A stretch of 60,000 nucleotides of DNA from Prorocentrum cordatum (taxonomy: Eukaryota; Sar; Dinophyceae; Prorocentrales; Prorocentraceae), in NCBI GenBank assembly GCA_963575745.1, contig CAUYUJ010016346.1, forward strand, positions 159,513 through 219,512, written 5' to 3'. Below, one piece after another: positions 42,480-53,744 of the stretch (the first letter of the stretch is position 1; every line of letters starts with the position of its first letter). The notes below the pieces were generated by a model. That model was not told the DNA's origin and did not search any database. It saw nothing but the letters and a program-made list of their open reading frames with translations. The position numbers and the translations under genes are program-made.

Positions 42480-43370
42480 CGCCCCCCTGATCGCAAAAAC
42501 AATGTGTCTGGATGGGGCCTACCCCATCATCCTCCATCCCCCCAGCCCCGTGGCAGCGCTCCTGCGCGCAGAATGGTCACGGGCGAATGGGGGCCCCAGT
42601 CGTCGGCCACGCCCCACTTGCGGTCAGCGTAGATGCTCGCCCACTCGAAACTCAAACCGACGAACGACTTTGGTTTTTTGAGTCCGACAGGGGGTGCACA
42701 TATTGATGCGAATGCAAATCGCGGGGTGCCCTGCCGCCATCGACCCCGTTAATCGTGATATACTGCATGCGCTCACTGTAGCCACCCCGCAAGAGGTCAG
42801 AACGGCCTGCGACCGCGATCTCGCGCCCGCCACCGCGACCTCGATCCCTGACGGCGGCCTTGCACCACGTCTGCTGCCAGATCCGTTCGGCCTGCGCAGC
42901 TGCGATGGTGCCGACTGGGAGCGAGTGGCGGGCCGTGGCGATTGGGCCGTGCATGGGCGGGCCGAACTAGAGAGAGCTCGACTGCTCCATGATCGCCTTT
43001 ACTCGCTGTCTGGAGCACTGCGGCGCCTGCGGTGGCCCTGGAACACAGACGTTTCCGACGCAATACTCTATGGCGCGTGTTGCTCTCATCATATACGCGT
43101 CGTGCACGTCTGCTCGCGACCATTTCTAAGCGCGCTCATTGCTAAGTGCCCCTGGCCCCCCGATGGCCAGGGAGAGGCCCCGGATAGGACCATTAGACAT
43201 GAAAGGATATTGGCCCCTAAGAGAACCAAACAATTCGAAGAATTGAAACAAAGGACGCTGCGATCATCGCGCGGCATGGCATGGCCGCGCGGCTGCGCGA
43301 TGTGCTGAACGAGTGGCCGCGCGCGCGCCCTAGTGACAAGCCCTGCCACACCCCTGGGCGCAAGAGTGCG
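42480..43370. other. Unassigned region with a plus-strand open frame
   Basis: A 204-codon plus frame (42694-43308) starts MHILMRMQIAGCPAAIDPVN and includes LSGALRRLRWPWNTDVSDAI. A minus frame overlaps. Neither shows a known domain. Confidence 0.35.
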
Positions 43371-43374
43371 CGCG

Positions 43375-43445
43375 GGGTGCGCGTGTGTGCGCGTGTGCGT
43401 GCGCGCGTGGGCGGGCGTGGGGTGGGGCGGGGCGGGGTGGGTGGG

Positions 43446-43476
<31 letters not shown>

Positions 43477-43601
43477 TGTGTGTGTGTGCGTGTGTGTGTC
43501 TGTGTGTCTGTGTGTCTGTGTGTTGTGTGTGTGTCTGTGTGTCTGTGTGTCTGTGTGTCTGTGTGTGTGTGTATTTGTGTGTGTGTGTGTGTGCGTGCGT
43601 G

Positions 43602-43633
<32 letters not shown>

Positions 43634-43705
43634 TGTGCGTGCGCGCGTGGCGGGGTGGGGTGGGTGGGTGGGCGGGTGGGGTGGGGGGAGGGGGGGGGGG
43701 CGGGG
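43375..43705. repeat. GT/GCGT microsatellite and G run
   Basis: GTGC/GTGT repeats with TGTGTCTG units, then G-rich DNA to 43706. Forms the left border of duplication copy 1. Homologous in position to 47030-47285. Confidence 0.95.
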
Positions 43706-44279
43706 GGCTCTTCCAAGCTTGCAATTCCAGAGGTATGCGTCTGGCAATTGTGAAGGGTTGGGGCGGGGGGGGGCATGAGAGGTGATGGCGCGCATGGGGA
43801 GGGGTAAAGGGTTGGCGGGTGCGAGCGAAGCGGCGAGCGCCTCCCCCCCCTTCCCGACGCTGCCAGGCCGCCGGCGCCGATGGCAGCTGGCAGCGAGAGC
43901 GCGACAGACCCCGTGGAGAAACAAAACGGCGCGCGACCCCCGCCCTCACCAATCGCCGCTTGCGTCGCCTTCCCTCTGCCCCGTCCCCACGTTTCCACGC
44001 CCTCTCCCTTCCTCGCCCCCCCCCCCGCCATTCCTCCTCTGGCCCTCCATGCCATCGCACCTCCACGTGTGTTTTGTCTGCCTGTCGCGCGCGCTGGCGC
44101 CCGCTGCGGCGCGGGCCGAACGGCCGCGCGACGCGCGCGCGCCTAACGCGCGCGCGCGCGGTGAAACCACGTTGGCGCTGCCAACAAGGACCAGCCCCAG
44201 GCCGCCCACCCTCAACCACAACAAAAACAAGCTCGTTCAACAATAAGTGGTAACAACGCACCTACTTCCATAATTTTCC

Positions 44280-44870
44280 TTAGTTGGGTAGCGGCCACGG
44301 ACCCGCCGTGAGAACTCGCATCTCTTTGACGACGGGGCGAAAGTGTTCGCCCGCCAACGGCGCAACGTGCACGTCAAGTACCTGACCTAGTGAGACGAGG
44401 TGCATAGGGCCATCGGAGATCCACAAGCTCCGGTCGGACCTGCGCCGACTGCAGCGGTTCACTACGACCCAGCACTCTGGAACGCGGGGGTTGTCAGAAA
44501 ACCTGAAATCAACGGAACCAGCGGCCTTGACACATCGACGGCCGCCTTCGGAGATCGAAAGCACGTCGCCTCGTCGAAGGGGCCCTCGCCCCCACCGAAG
44601 CGACCTGGGCACGGATGCCGCGCGCGGGCGACGCTGTCCGCCAGCGAGACCCATGATCTCGGGCGCGGGCTTCGACACTCCGCTCAAAGCCCGGGGGAAA
44701 TATGACGCCTTCGAAATCCGATCCGTCAGGTCCAGCACCAGCCTGCCTATGATGGGCTTCGCTGGGTCTTGTCCCCTGACTCCTTTATAGTGGGCCAAGA
44801 CGGCCATCAGCAACCGATTCCGACGCTCGCTGCTGAAGCAACTTAAATTGACTTGGAAAGCAACCAAATT
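44280..44870 (-). pseudogene. Transposase-like gene, 3' exon, duplicate copy
   Basis: Minus frame [78 protein letters not shown], then CWVVVNRCSRRRSDRSLWIS to PWPLPN and a stop at 44280. It differs from the 47863-48445 copy at about six residues over 200, with no frameshift in either. The CFSSERRNR segment and the later GDVLSI-type strand region are what I recall from the C-terminal part of a large dinoflagellate transposase-like family. An open frame in both copies argues that this exon decayed little before duplication. Confidence 0.55.
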
Positions 44871-44934
44871 CAGCGGCACGCGCCGACCCAACCAAGGGGC
44901 CACCAAGCTGGGCGCATCAAGGCCTCGAGTGTGG

Positions 44935-45060
44935 GGGGGGGGGGGGGGGGGGGGGGAGATGGGCGGCGAATGGCAAATGAAGGGGGCGGGGGGGGGGCGG
45001 CGCGGCGGGGGGGGGGGGGGGGGGCGGCGGTGGAGGGTGGGTGGGCGGGTGGGTGCGGAA
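44935..45060. repeat. G-run tract in transposase intron, copy 1
   Basis: Runs of up to ~23 G at 44935-44957, and more near 44988-45025. Copy 2 has the same tract shortened (48516-48600), explaining part of the length difference between copies. Confidence 0.85.
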
Positions 45061-45269
45061 GGGTGCGACGGGAAAAAGTTAAAACGCATGTCGAGGCCTC
45101 TCGGGGCCTTCTGCGGTCGTCTGAGGCGCCCCATTTGGGGCAGTCTCGGGGGCTGTCTCGGCAACTTCGGGCGTCTCTCGGGCCGCCGCGCGACCGTGTC
45201 GGGGTGCCCTGGGCCGCTTGGCGGGCCCTCCTGGCGGCGGCAATGGGCGCGCATGCGCCAGAGCGTGTG

Positions 45270-45293
45270 CGCGCGCGGTGCGTGCGTGTGCGC

Positions 45294-45346
<53 letters not shown>

Positions 45347-45530
45347 TGTGCATGGGTGTGTGTGTGTGTGTGCGCGTGCGTGTGCGTGTCTGTGTGTGTG
45401 TTTGTATGCTTGTTTGTGTGTGTGTGCGTGTGTGTGTGTGTGTGTTTGTGTGTATGTGTGTGTGTGCGTGTGTGTGTGTGTGTTTGTGTGCGTGCGCGCG
45501 CGCGCGCGTGCGTGCGAGTGCGCGCGCGCG
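45270..45530. repeat. GT microsatellite in transposase intron, copy 1
   Basis: GTGTGT with GTTTGTGTGC and GCGCGC variants, lying between the exon-like pieces at 44280-44870 and 45545-45870. Confidence 0.95.
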
Positions 45531-45544
45531 CTGGGGCGCGGGGG

Positions 45545-45870
45545 CCGGCGGAATAACAGCCGCAAGATGTGGAAGTGATGGGCCAGGCGCATCTTAATCT
45601 TGATGCACTCCGTGCCGTATAGCTTGAGAAACTGCGCGCGGTGGCTCGCCAAATGGTCAGCCAATTGGGCGGCGCGCTGCACTGCCCGATCCCCAAGACT
45701 CAAAATGTTCAACCGCCGCCCGCCTCGCGGCGCACGCCATGCTTCGCGCGATGGCATCGGCCCCCAGGCCGAGCTCGTTGCAGCAATGAACGGGGGCGGG
45801 CGGCGCGCGCCGAGAAGCGGCGGCATTATCTTGCGCAAGACAAGAAAACGCGCACAGTGCGCTGGCGCGC
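45545..45870 (-). pseudogene. Transposase-like gene, penultimate exon, duplicate copy
   Basis: Minus-strand frame ending in RAAQ- or RAVQ-type sequence, then AQLADHLASHRAQFLKLYGT and [15 protein letters not shown]. The H-x7-FL-LYG-x-KxKxxLAHH arrangement matches the conserved block preceding the last exon in the family. Sequence upstream in the frame is low in information. The GT microsatellite follows immediately downstream. Confidence 0.5.
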
Positions 45871-46279
45871 TCTGACGGGGCTCCAGAAACAGAATGCAAA
45901 ACTCCGCCATCCCAGCGCTCGGGGCAAAGTGGGCATGCGCGCGCGCACGAGGCGCCCAAGAGGGCCCCAAGACGCCGCCAGGAGAGCCCCACGACGGCCA
46001 TCGGCCTCCAAGGCGGCCCAAGACGGCCCAGCAGGGCCTCGAGACGACCCACGAGAACCCCAAGAGTGCCCTACAAGGAATCCAAAAGGGCCCCAATAAG
46101 ACCCCAAAGAGGCCCCAAAACGCTACACAACACTAGGGTTCCCAACACTGAGCTTCAATGGCGCCCCCAGAAACCTTCCAATGTTTATTGTCCTCCGTCC
46201 TTCGCCCTTCCCCGCCCCGCCCCGCCGCCGCCCCCCCCCCCCCGCTCTCCCCGACGGGGTGGGGGGGGCGAGTCGGCGG

Positions 46280-46775
46280 GGGCCGCGAGGCAGATTATGC
46301 GATGTCACTTCGATTGCTGCGATCACCTCGGCCGCGAACGCCTTCAAATGGCCAGCGGGGCTCTCTTGGGCCCGATCCTGGAAAAAGTGCCGGAAAGCCC
46401 CTGGCAACGCGATGCGTTGCACGACGTGACCTCCGCCGAGATATCATCGAGCCGCGCCAGCGCTGTGATTCCGTTTTTGACGAGTACACGCGCGACTGCA
46501 TTTACGCGGTACCGGGCAATCCCGCCAGACGCGCACATGGTGCGCATCCAATCCCAATAGCACGTCGAGATCGGGGGCACGTGCCGTCGCAACTCTACGC
46601 CGTATAAAAAGTTGTCGGGGTCTTAGTTGAGCCCGTAGGCTTGCTGCAATGTATGGAACGCTCCCTTGTGCCCCCTCGCTACTCGCCCAGCCTGCGCAAT
46701 CAGTTTATCGCACATCTCCCATGTTGACTCATCATCATGAGGGTCGAGACTGTTCGGCAGAGCTGTCGCGCAGTG
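46280..46775 (-). pseudogene. Transposase-like gene, central exon, duplicate copy
   Basis: Minus frame ALPNSLDPHDDESTWEMCDK, LIAQAGRVARGHKGAFHTLQ, QAYGLN, a TAA (about 46625), DPDNFLYGVELRRHVPPIST, CYWDWMRTMCASGGIARYRV, NAVARVLVKNGITALARLDD. After a frame change near 46440 it reads FFQDRAQESPAGHLKAFAAE and VIAAIEVTSHN. The CYWDWMR segment corresponds to the YDWMH-like signature and HLKAFAAEV to the next conserved block. The TAA and the frame change are also in copy 2, so they predate the duplication, or mark intron borders that I cannot place. Confidence 0.5.
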
Positions 46776-47024
46776 CACGGCGGCCGCCGCAGTGCAGCAA
46801 GCACTGCCAGGAGCGCAATCGCGCCTCGCTCGGGCCTAGGACGCACCGCCCAACCCCAAGAGAGCCCAAGGCTGCTTCCTGTGGTTCCCAAGGAGGGCCA
46901 GCGGAAGGCCACCGCCATTGGGCCCCATGCCTTGCCTGGGCGTTTTTGCGCGCATGCTCTGTCTCGTGCTTTCCGATGGCACGACTTTTTGTTTTGTTAT
47001 ATATATGTGTGTGTATATATATAT

Positions 47025-47056
47025 ATATGTATTGTGTGTGCGTGTGTGTGTGTATG

Positions 47057-47104
<48 letters not shown>

Positions 47105-47285
47105 TGTGTGTGCGTGTGTTGGTGTTGGTTGTGTGTGGTGTGGGTGTGTGCTGTATGAGTGTGGCGTGCGTGCGTGCGTGCGTGCCGTGCGTGCGTGCGT
47201 GGCGTGAGTGCGTGCGCGCGCGGCGGGGGTGGGGCGGGTGGGTGGGCGGGTTGGGGGGGGGGGGCGGGGGCGGGGGGGGGGGGGG
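47025..47285. repeat. TA/GT microsatellite and G run at the duplication junction
   Basis: TATATG then GTGC repeats and a G-rich end. It is the junction between copies 1 and 2. Equivalent tracts border the left of copy 1 and the right of copy 2 (50600-51425), so the repeat could have mediated unequal exchange. Confidence 0.95.
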
Positions 47286-47862
47286 CTCTTCCAAGCTTGC
47301 AATTCCAGAGGTATGCGTCTGGCAATTGTGAAGGGGTGGGGCCGGGGGGGGGCATGGGAGGCGGATTGGGCGGCGGCATGGGGATGGATGGGGTATAGGT
47401 TGGAGGGTGCGAGCGAAGCGCGAGCGCCCACGCCTCCCGACGCTGCCAGGCCGCCGCGCCGATGGCAGTGGCAGCGAGAGCGCGACAGACCCGTGGAGAA
47501 ACAAAACGGCGCGCGACCCCGCCCTCACCAATCGCCACTTGCGTCGCCTTCCCTCTGCCCCGTCCCCTCGTTTCCACGCCCTCTCCCTTCCCTCGCCCCC
47601 CCCCCCCCCGCCATTCCTCCTCTGGCCCTCCATGCCATCGCACCTCCACGTGTGTTTTGTCTGCCTGTGGCACGCGCCGGCGCCCGCTGCGGCGCGGGCC
47701 GAACGGCCGCGCGACGCGCGCGCGCGCCTAACGCGCGCGCGCGGTGAAACCACGTTGGCGCTGCCAACAAGGACCAGCCCCAGGCCGCCCACCCTCAACC
47801 ACAACAAAAACAAGCTCGTTCAACAATAAGTGGTAACAACGCACCTACTTCCATAATTTTCC

Positions 47863-48445
47863 TTAGTTGGGTAGCGGCCACGGACCCGCCGTGAGAACTC
47901 GCATCTCTTTGACGACGGGGCGAAAGTGTTCGCCCGCCAACGGCACAACGTGCACGTCAAGTACCTGACCTAGTGAGACGAGGTGCATAGGGCCATCGGC
48001 GATCCACAAGCTCCGGTCGGACCTGCGCCGACTGCAGCGGTTCACTACGACCCAGCACTCTGGAACGCGGGGGTTGTCAGAAAACCTGAAATCAACGGAA
48101 CCAGCGGCCTTGACACATCGACGGCCGCCTTCGGAAATCGAAAGCACGTCGCCTCGTCGAAGGGGCCCTCGCCCCCACCGAAGCGACCTGGGCACGGATG
48201 CCGCGCGCGGGCGACGCTGTCCGCCAGCGAGACCCATGATCTCGGGCGCGGGCTTCGACACTCCGCTCAAAACCCGGGGGAAATATGGCGCCTTCGAAAT
48301 CCGATCCGTCAGGTCCAGCACCAGCCTGCCTACGATGGGCTTCGCTGGGTCTTGTCCCCTGACTCCTTTATAGTGGGCCAAGACGGCCATCAGCAACCGA
48401 TTCCGACGCTCGCTGCTGAAGCAACTTAAATTGACTTGGAAAGCA
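47863..48445 (-). pseudogene. Transposase-like gene, 3' exon
   Basis: Minus frame identical in layout to 44280-44870: [78 protein letters not shown], stop at 47863. Last exon of the gene reading leftward from 53.1 kb. Confidence 0.55.
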
Positions 48446-48834
48446 ACCAAATTCAGCGGCACGCGCCGACCCAACCAAGGGGCCACCAAGCTGGGCGCAT
48501 CAAGGCCTCGAGTGTGGGGGGGGGGGGAGGGGGAGATGGGCGGCGAATGGCAAATGAAGGGGGCGGGGCGGGGCGGCGCGGGGGGGGGGGGGGGCGGCGG
48601 TGGAGGGCGGGTGGGCGGGTGGGTGCGGAAGGGTGCGACGGGAAAAAGTTAAAACGCATGTCGAGGCCTCCCGGGGCCTTCTGCGGTCGTCTGAGGCGCC
48701 CCATTTGGGGCAGTCTCGGGGGCTGTCTCGGCAACTTCGGGCGCCTCTCGGGCCGCCGCGCGACCGTATCGGGGTGCCCTGGGCCGCTTGGCGGGCCCTC
48801 CTGGCGGCGGCAATGGGCGCGCATGCGCCAGAGC

Positions 48835-48861
48835 GTGTGCGCGCGCGGTGCGTGCGTGTGC

Positions 48862-48943
<82 letters not shown>

Positions 48944-49135
48944 GTGTTTGTGTGCATGGGTGTGTGTGTGTGTGCGTGCGCGTGTCTGTGTGTGTGTGTG
49001 TGTTTGTATGCTTGTTTGTGTGTGTGCGTGTGTGTGTGTTTGTGTGTATGTGTGTGTGTGCGTGTGTGTGTGTGTTTGTGTGCGTGCGCGCGCGCGTGCG
49101 CGCGTGCGTGCGAGTGCGCGCGCGCGCTGGGGCGT
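48835..49135. repeat. GT microsatellite in transposase intron, copy 2
   Basis: Equivalent of 45270-45530 with a different number of GT units. Confidence 0.95.
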
Positions 49136-49144
49136 GGGGGCCGG

Positions 49145-49465
49145 CGGAATAACAGCCGCAAGATGTGGAAGTGATGGGCCAGGCGCATCTTAGTCTTGAT
49201 GCACTCCGTGCCGTATAGCTTGAGAAACTGCGCGCGGTGGCTCGCCAAATGGTCAGCCAATTGGGCGGCGCGCTGCGCTGCCCGATCCCCAAGACTCAAA
49301 ATGTTCAACCGCCGCCCGCCTCGCGGCGCACGCCGTGCTTCGCGCGATGGCATCGGCCCCCAGGCCGAGCTCGTTGCAGCAATGAACGGGGGCGGGCGGC
49401 GCGCGCCGAGAAGCGGCAGCATTATCTTGCGCAAGACAAAAAAACACGCACAGTGCGCTGGCGCG
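49145..49465 (-). pseudogene. Transposase-like gene, penultimate exon
   Basis: [40 protein letters not shown]. One residue differs from copy 1 in this stretch (I to T). Confidence 0.5.
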
Positions 49466-49879
49466 CTCTGACGGGGCTCCAGAAACAGAATGCATAACTC
49501 CGCCATCCCAGCGCTCGGGGCAAAGTGGGCATGCGCGCGCGCACGAGGCGCCCAAGAGGGCCCCAAGACGCCGCCGGGAGAGCCCCACGACGGCCATCGG
49601 CCTCCAAGGCGGCCCAAGACGGCCCAGCAGGGCCTCGAGACGACCCACGAGAACCCCAAGAGTGCCCTACAAGGAATCCAAAAGGGCCCCGATAAGACCC
49701 CAAAGAGGCCCCAAAACGCTACACAACACTAGGGTTCCCAACGCTGAGCTTCAATGGCGCCCCCAGAAACCTTCCAATGTTTATTGTCCTCCGTCCTTCG
49801 CCCTTCCCCGCCCCGCCCCGCCGCCGCCCCCCCCCCCCCCCCGCTCTCCCCGACGGGGTGGGAGGGGCGAGTCGGCGGG

Positions 49880-50375
49880 GGCCGCGAGGCAGATTATGCG
49901 ATGTCACTTCGATTGCTGTGATCACCTCGGCCGCGAACGCCTTCAAATGGCCAGCGGGGCTCTCTTGGGCCCGATCCTGGAAAAAGTGCCGGAAAGCCCC
50001 TGGCAACGCGATGCGTTGCACGACGTGACCTCCGCCGAGATATCATCGAGCCGCGCCGGCGCTGTGATTCCGTTTTTGACGAGTGCGCGCGCGACTGCAT
50101 TTACGCGGTGCCGGGCAATCCCGCCAGACGCGCACATGGTGCGCATCCAATCCCAATAGCACGTCGAGATCGGGGGCACGTGCTGTCGCAACTCTACGCC
50201 GTATAAAAAGTTGTCGGGGTCTTAGTTGAGCCCGTAGGCTTGCTGCAATTTATGGAACGCTCCCTTGTGCCCCCTCGCTACTCGCCCAGCCTGCGCAATC
50301 AGTTTATCGCGCATCTCCCATGTTGACTCATCATCATGAGGGTCGAGACTGTTCGGCAGAGCTGTCGCGCAGTGC
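49880..50375 (-). pseudogene. Transposase-like gene, central exon
   Basis: Same order as 46280-46775: DPHDDESTWEMCDKLIAQAG, GAFHKLQQAYGLN, TAA (about 50222), NFLYGVELRQHVPPIST, CYWDWMRTMCASGGIARHRV, HLKAFAAEVITAIEVTSHN. The stop and frame change are shared with copy 1. Confidence 0.5.
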
Positions 50376-50596
50376 ACGGCGGCCGCCGCAGCGCAGCAAG
50401 CACTGCCAGGAGCGCGATCGCGCCTCGCTCGGGCCTAGGACGCACCGCCCAACCCCAAGAGAGCCCAAGGCTGCTTCCTGTGGTTCCCAAGGAGGGCCAG
50501 CGGAAGGCCACCGCCATTGGGCCCCATGCCTTGCCTGGGCGTTTTTGCGCGCATGCTCTGTCTCATGCTTTCCGATGGCACAACTTTTTGTTTTGT

Positions 50597-50599
<3 letters not shown>

Positions 50600-50627
<28 letters not shown>

Positions 50628-51640
50628 TGTGTGTGTGCGTGCGTGCGAACGTGCGTGCGTGCGTGGCGTGCGTGTGTTGTGTGTGTGAGTGGTGTGTAGT
50701 GTGTATGTGTGTGTGTGCGTGTGCGCGTGCGGTGCGTGTGCGGTGCGTGGCGTCGTGTCGGTGTGAGTGTGCGTCTGGTGTGGTGCCGTGTGCGTTGTGA
50801 AAGTGTTGAGTGAGTATGGCGCGTGCGAGTTGCGTACTGGCGTGTGCGTGTGAGTGGGGCTGTGAGTGTGCGTGTTGCGTTGTGAGTGTGCGTGTCGCGG
50901 TGAGTAAGTGAGGGGGAGTGTTGGAGTGTGCTGTGTGCGAGTGTGCGGTGAGTGGTGCGTTGTGAGTGTGCGTATGCTATAGTGCGTAAGTGACGCGGGG
51001 GGCGTGTCGGATGTGGGTTTGAGGCTCGTGCAGTGGCTGTGGTGTGCGTGTGCGTGTGAAGTGTGAGTGTTGAGTGTGCGTGTGAGATGTGCGGTGTGCG
51101 TGTGGCGTGTGCGTGTTGAGAGTGTGGTGTGCGTTGGCGTGTGCGTGTGCGTGTGAGTGTTGGAGGTGACGCCGGCGTGTGCGTGTGCGTGTGCGTGTGG
51201 AAGTGTGCGTGTGCGTAGGTGCGTGTGTGTGGTGTGGTGTGCGTGTGCGATGGCGCGGATGCGTGTGCGTGTGCGTGTGGGTGGCGTGTGCGTGTGTGTG
51301 TCGTGTGTGGTCGTGTGTGTGTGTGGTGTGTGTGTGTGTTGTGTGTGCTGTGTGTGTGTGGTTGGGTGTGTGTGTGTGTGTGTGTGGTGGTGTGTGTGGT
51401 GCGTGTTTGCGTGCGTGCGTGTGCTGTGCGCGGCGTGGGGGGGGGGGGGGGGGGGAATGGGGGGGTGGGGGGGGGGGGGGGGGGGCGGGGGTGCGGAATG
51501 GGGGGGGGGGGGGGGGGGGGGAATAGGGGGGGGCGCGGGCGCGGTGCGAGGAGGGGGGGGGGGGGAGCGATTGGGGGGTCGCGGTGCGGGAGGGGGCGGG
51601 CGGGGGGGGGGGATTGGACAGGGCCCCGAGATCTTAACGG
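50600..51640. repeat. Diverged GT microsatellite and G-run tract
   Basis: TATATA/GTGT at 50600-50640, 780 bp of irregular GTGTGCG, GTGAGT and GTGGTG units to 51425, then G runs (51436-51630). Much more diverged than the other GT tracts. Lies between the central and upstream exons of the transposase-like gene. Confidence 0.9.
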
Positions 51641-52500
51641 GGATGGCGCCGCAGCTGCCAAGGCGGCCCCAGGACTGCGCCAGTGCAAGTCTGAACTGGC
51701 AGCGCGGAGGGGGGCGAAAACCGCTGGATAATCGTTGCCGCGTAGTCTCTGCGGGCGCCCGCTGCGCAACCGCCGCCCCTGCCGACGAGGGGCGCCGAGG
51801 CCAACCGCGTGGCGTCTTACCCAGGGCGCCCGCGAAGGGCCCCGCGAGGGCCCATGAGGGCCCTGGGGGGAGGGGGGGGGGGAGGGGAGGGGGGGCATGG
51901 GGGGCCCAGGAGGGGCCCGAGAAGCTTCCGCGACAGCCCCTCGAACAACTGCCCCCGCCCTCTCCCCTCGCCCTCTTCTCGCCGACTTCGAGCAGCGCCA
52001 TCGACGTCGCCGCTGGTCTACTGTCTCAGCCGCCGTCGCACCCCCCCCCATCCTGGCCCCCCCGTCGGGCGCGCGGAGGGGCGGGGGCCGGCGGCCGTTT
52101 TTACAGCTGCTGCAGCAGCTGGTGCCCGCGGCGCCTTTGACCGCCCCCGAGAAAAAAATGGGCAATCGGAAACGCCCGGCGGGGGGGGGGGGGATTGCAG
52201 CGGGCGGGGGCTTTACGCGAAGCCCCTCAACGATAGCCGCAATTTGAAGAGGATCGCCCTCCATCCTTTTACGGAGAAGGATGGGGGGGGGGGGGGCGGA
52301 GGAGGAGAAGGAGGAGCAACGTTCAAGGATCGGTGATCGATGGGCAGGGGCAACGGGGGGGCAAGTGCGATCGAGGACCGACGGGGGAGAGGCCCCCGCC
52401 CCACCCCCCACCCCCCGCCCCCTACACACCGCCGCCGCCGCGACCGCCACCGACGCCGCAAACCCAGCGGCATCGGGCCCCTCGCAACGCGCGCTTCCGA
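51641..52500. other. GC-rich spacer, probably intronic
   Basis: G/C runs at 51860-51900, 52180-52193 and 52284-52297; Arg/Pro-rich frames on both strands; no domain. By position it is intron or spacer of the minus-strand transposase-like gene. Confidence 0.5.
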
Positions 52501-52507
52501 TTGCCCA

Positions 52508-53100
52508 TCACCCGTGGGCCTTGGCCTCTTTATGCGCCTTCTCGTCCTGAATCATACACCATGGCCTGGGTCTCACCATGTACATGTTGCCCCGACCGTC
52601 GCTCAACCGAAAACCTCGATGGAAACCGATCCTGTCCAGAAAAAACATTCGAAACACAGCCTTCAACACTCCGCCGCACTTGCCGCGAAACCGCAACAAC
52701 GTCGAATATGGAAACGCGCCTACTGGAAACCATCCGTGCTCCTCATACCTGAACCACTCAGGGAGGTTCACAACACAGAAATAGATGCTGGGACACTTGC
52801 CAACGCTATCTGGTCTCAACTGGTACCCTCCCGCCGCCTCATCCCCCCAAAGTGCCAACTTCGATCACGTCGGCTCGCCACTGCTGTCTGGGCCAATGTG
52901 ATTGCACAAGAAGCGAGCGACCACTGGGCTCTCTGATGTCAAGTGGGCGAGCAGTGCGAATGGACAGCACACCGTCCATGCATAATTCGTGCCGTCGAAC
53001 AAAGGGAGCTGCAACTGTCTGAACACGCGCCCATTCTGATTCTGAAGCGATTCGAAATAATGACTGACTGCTGTCTTTACCGTGGAATCCGCCACCGCGC
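52508..53100 (-). pseudogene. Transposase-like gene, upstream exon
   Basis: One minus-strand frame: QNQNGRVFRQLQLPLFDGTN, FALLAHLTSESPVVARFLC, DSSGEPT, a TGA (52865-52867), SKLALWGDEAAGGYQLRPDS, VGKCPSIYFCVVNLPEWFRY, EEHGWFPVGAFPYSTLLRF, then KAVFRMFFLDRIGFHRGFRL and CMIQDEKAHKE. The run L-LW-DE-G-L-RPDS-K-IYF-W-F is the part I recognise best. It is typical of a very abundant dinoflagellate transposase-like family, with an Asp in the DE pair as the likely first catalytic acid, comparable to KDZ/Plavaka-type DDE transposases. The exact superfamily is uncertain. A single nonsense codon breaks it. Confidence 0.6.
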
Positions 53101-53448
53101 GTCGAAACGCGAAACGAGAAGTCACCCTGGCTTCCGCGACGAAAGGGGAAAGCCTGCAGGCGTTCCCCGTGTCGACGCGCCCCCCATCGCGGGCTCGGCA
53201 TGCCAGCGCGCTGGCATGTCGAGCCACCCAAGGCCTCCAAATTGGCAACCCAAGGGCCCGAGAGGCCACCCAAGGCGCCCAAATGGGCACCCGAAGTTGC
53301 CCATATAAGCCTCCAAGACGCCTGCGCAAGGCCCCGAGGGGCCCCCAAGAACACCTTCCCCCCCCCATCCCCTTCCCCGCCCCCGAACCCCAAGAAGCCC
53401 CCCCATGGCTCAAGAAGCCGCCCAGCGGCTGCCATTCTGTACCCCAGC

Positions 53449-53740
53449 AGCCTGGCGAAAGACCCAACCATGTGGAACGAAGAGGGCTCGCGCCCCCCGG
53501 ATAAAGCGCGTGCGCCGACGCGGGCGCGGACGCCGCCGTCGGGCCCTCCGCGGGCCTTCCCCCTGTTGGGGCTCGCGGCTGAGCCCCCATTGGGGGCCGC
53601 GGAAATTTCGAGGGAATGCCAACTCGGCCTATGCTCGGACAGCAGACGCAGGGATGGGAGGAGGAGAGGGAAGAAGGAGAGGAGAGGACGAGGGGCGCTG
53701 TCTCTTCGAAACAAGGGCCCAACACCACAATATGGTTCCC
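53449..53740 (-). mobile_element. 292-bp relative of the LINE-A insertion (introner-like candidate)
   Basis: The minus-strand 5' block (53740-53700) reads AACCAT, two bases, TTGTGGTGTTGGG, and TTTCGAAGAGAC, as at 8697-8657. The 3' block (53471-53449) reads ATGGTTGGGTCTTTCGCCAG then GCT, as at 6973-6951. Between them are a short polypyrimidine stretch and ~150 bp of GC-rich sequence. That sequence includes GAGCCCCCATTGGGGGCCGCGGAA, similar to one M90 core. It lies upstream of the transposase exon on the same strand, so it may be an intron of that gene; 3' AG is present, the donor is unclear. Confidence 0.6.
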
Positions 53741-53744
53741 GCAA

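Larger units (their letters stand above)
43708..47285. repeat. Tandem duplication, copy 1
   Basis: Begins CTCTTCCAAGCTTGCAATTC and matches copy 2 starting 47286, offset 3,578 bp (drifting to about 3,600 by length changes in repeats). In the 560 bp from 44281 I counted six substitutions, about 1%. Contains the 3' part of the transposase-like gene on the minus strand. Ends in a GT microsatellite. Confidence 0.95.
47286..50620. repeat. Tandem duplication, copy 2
   Basis: Second copy of the 3.58-kb unit. Colinear with copy 1 throughout and ~99% identical outside microsatellites in the part compared. It is contiguous on its right with the upstream exon (52508-53100), so this is the copy in the original gene context. 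Confidence 0.95.
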
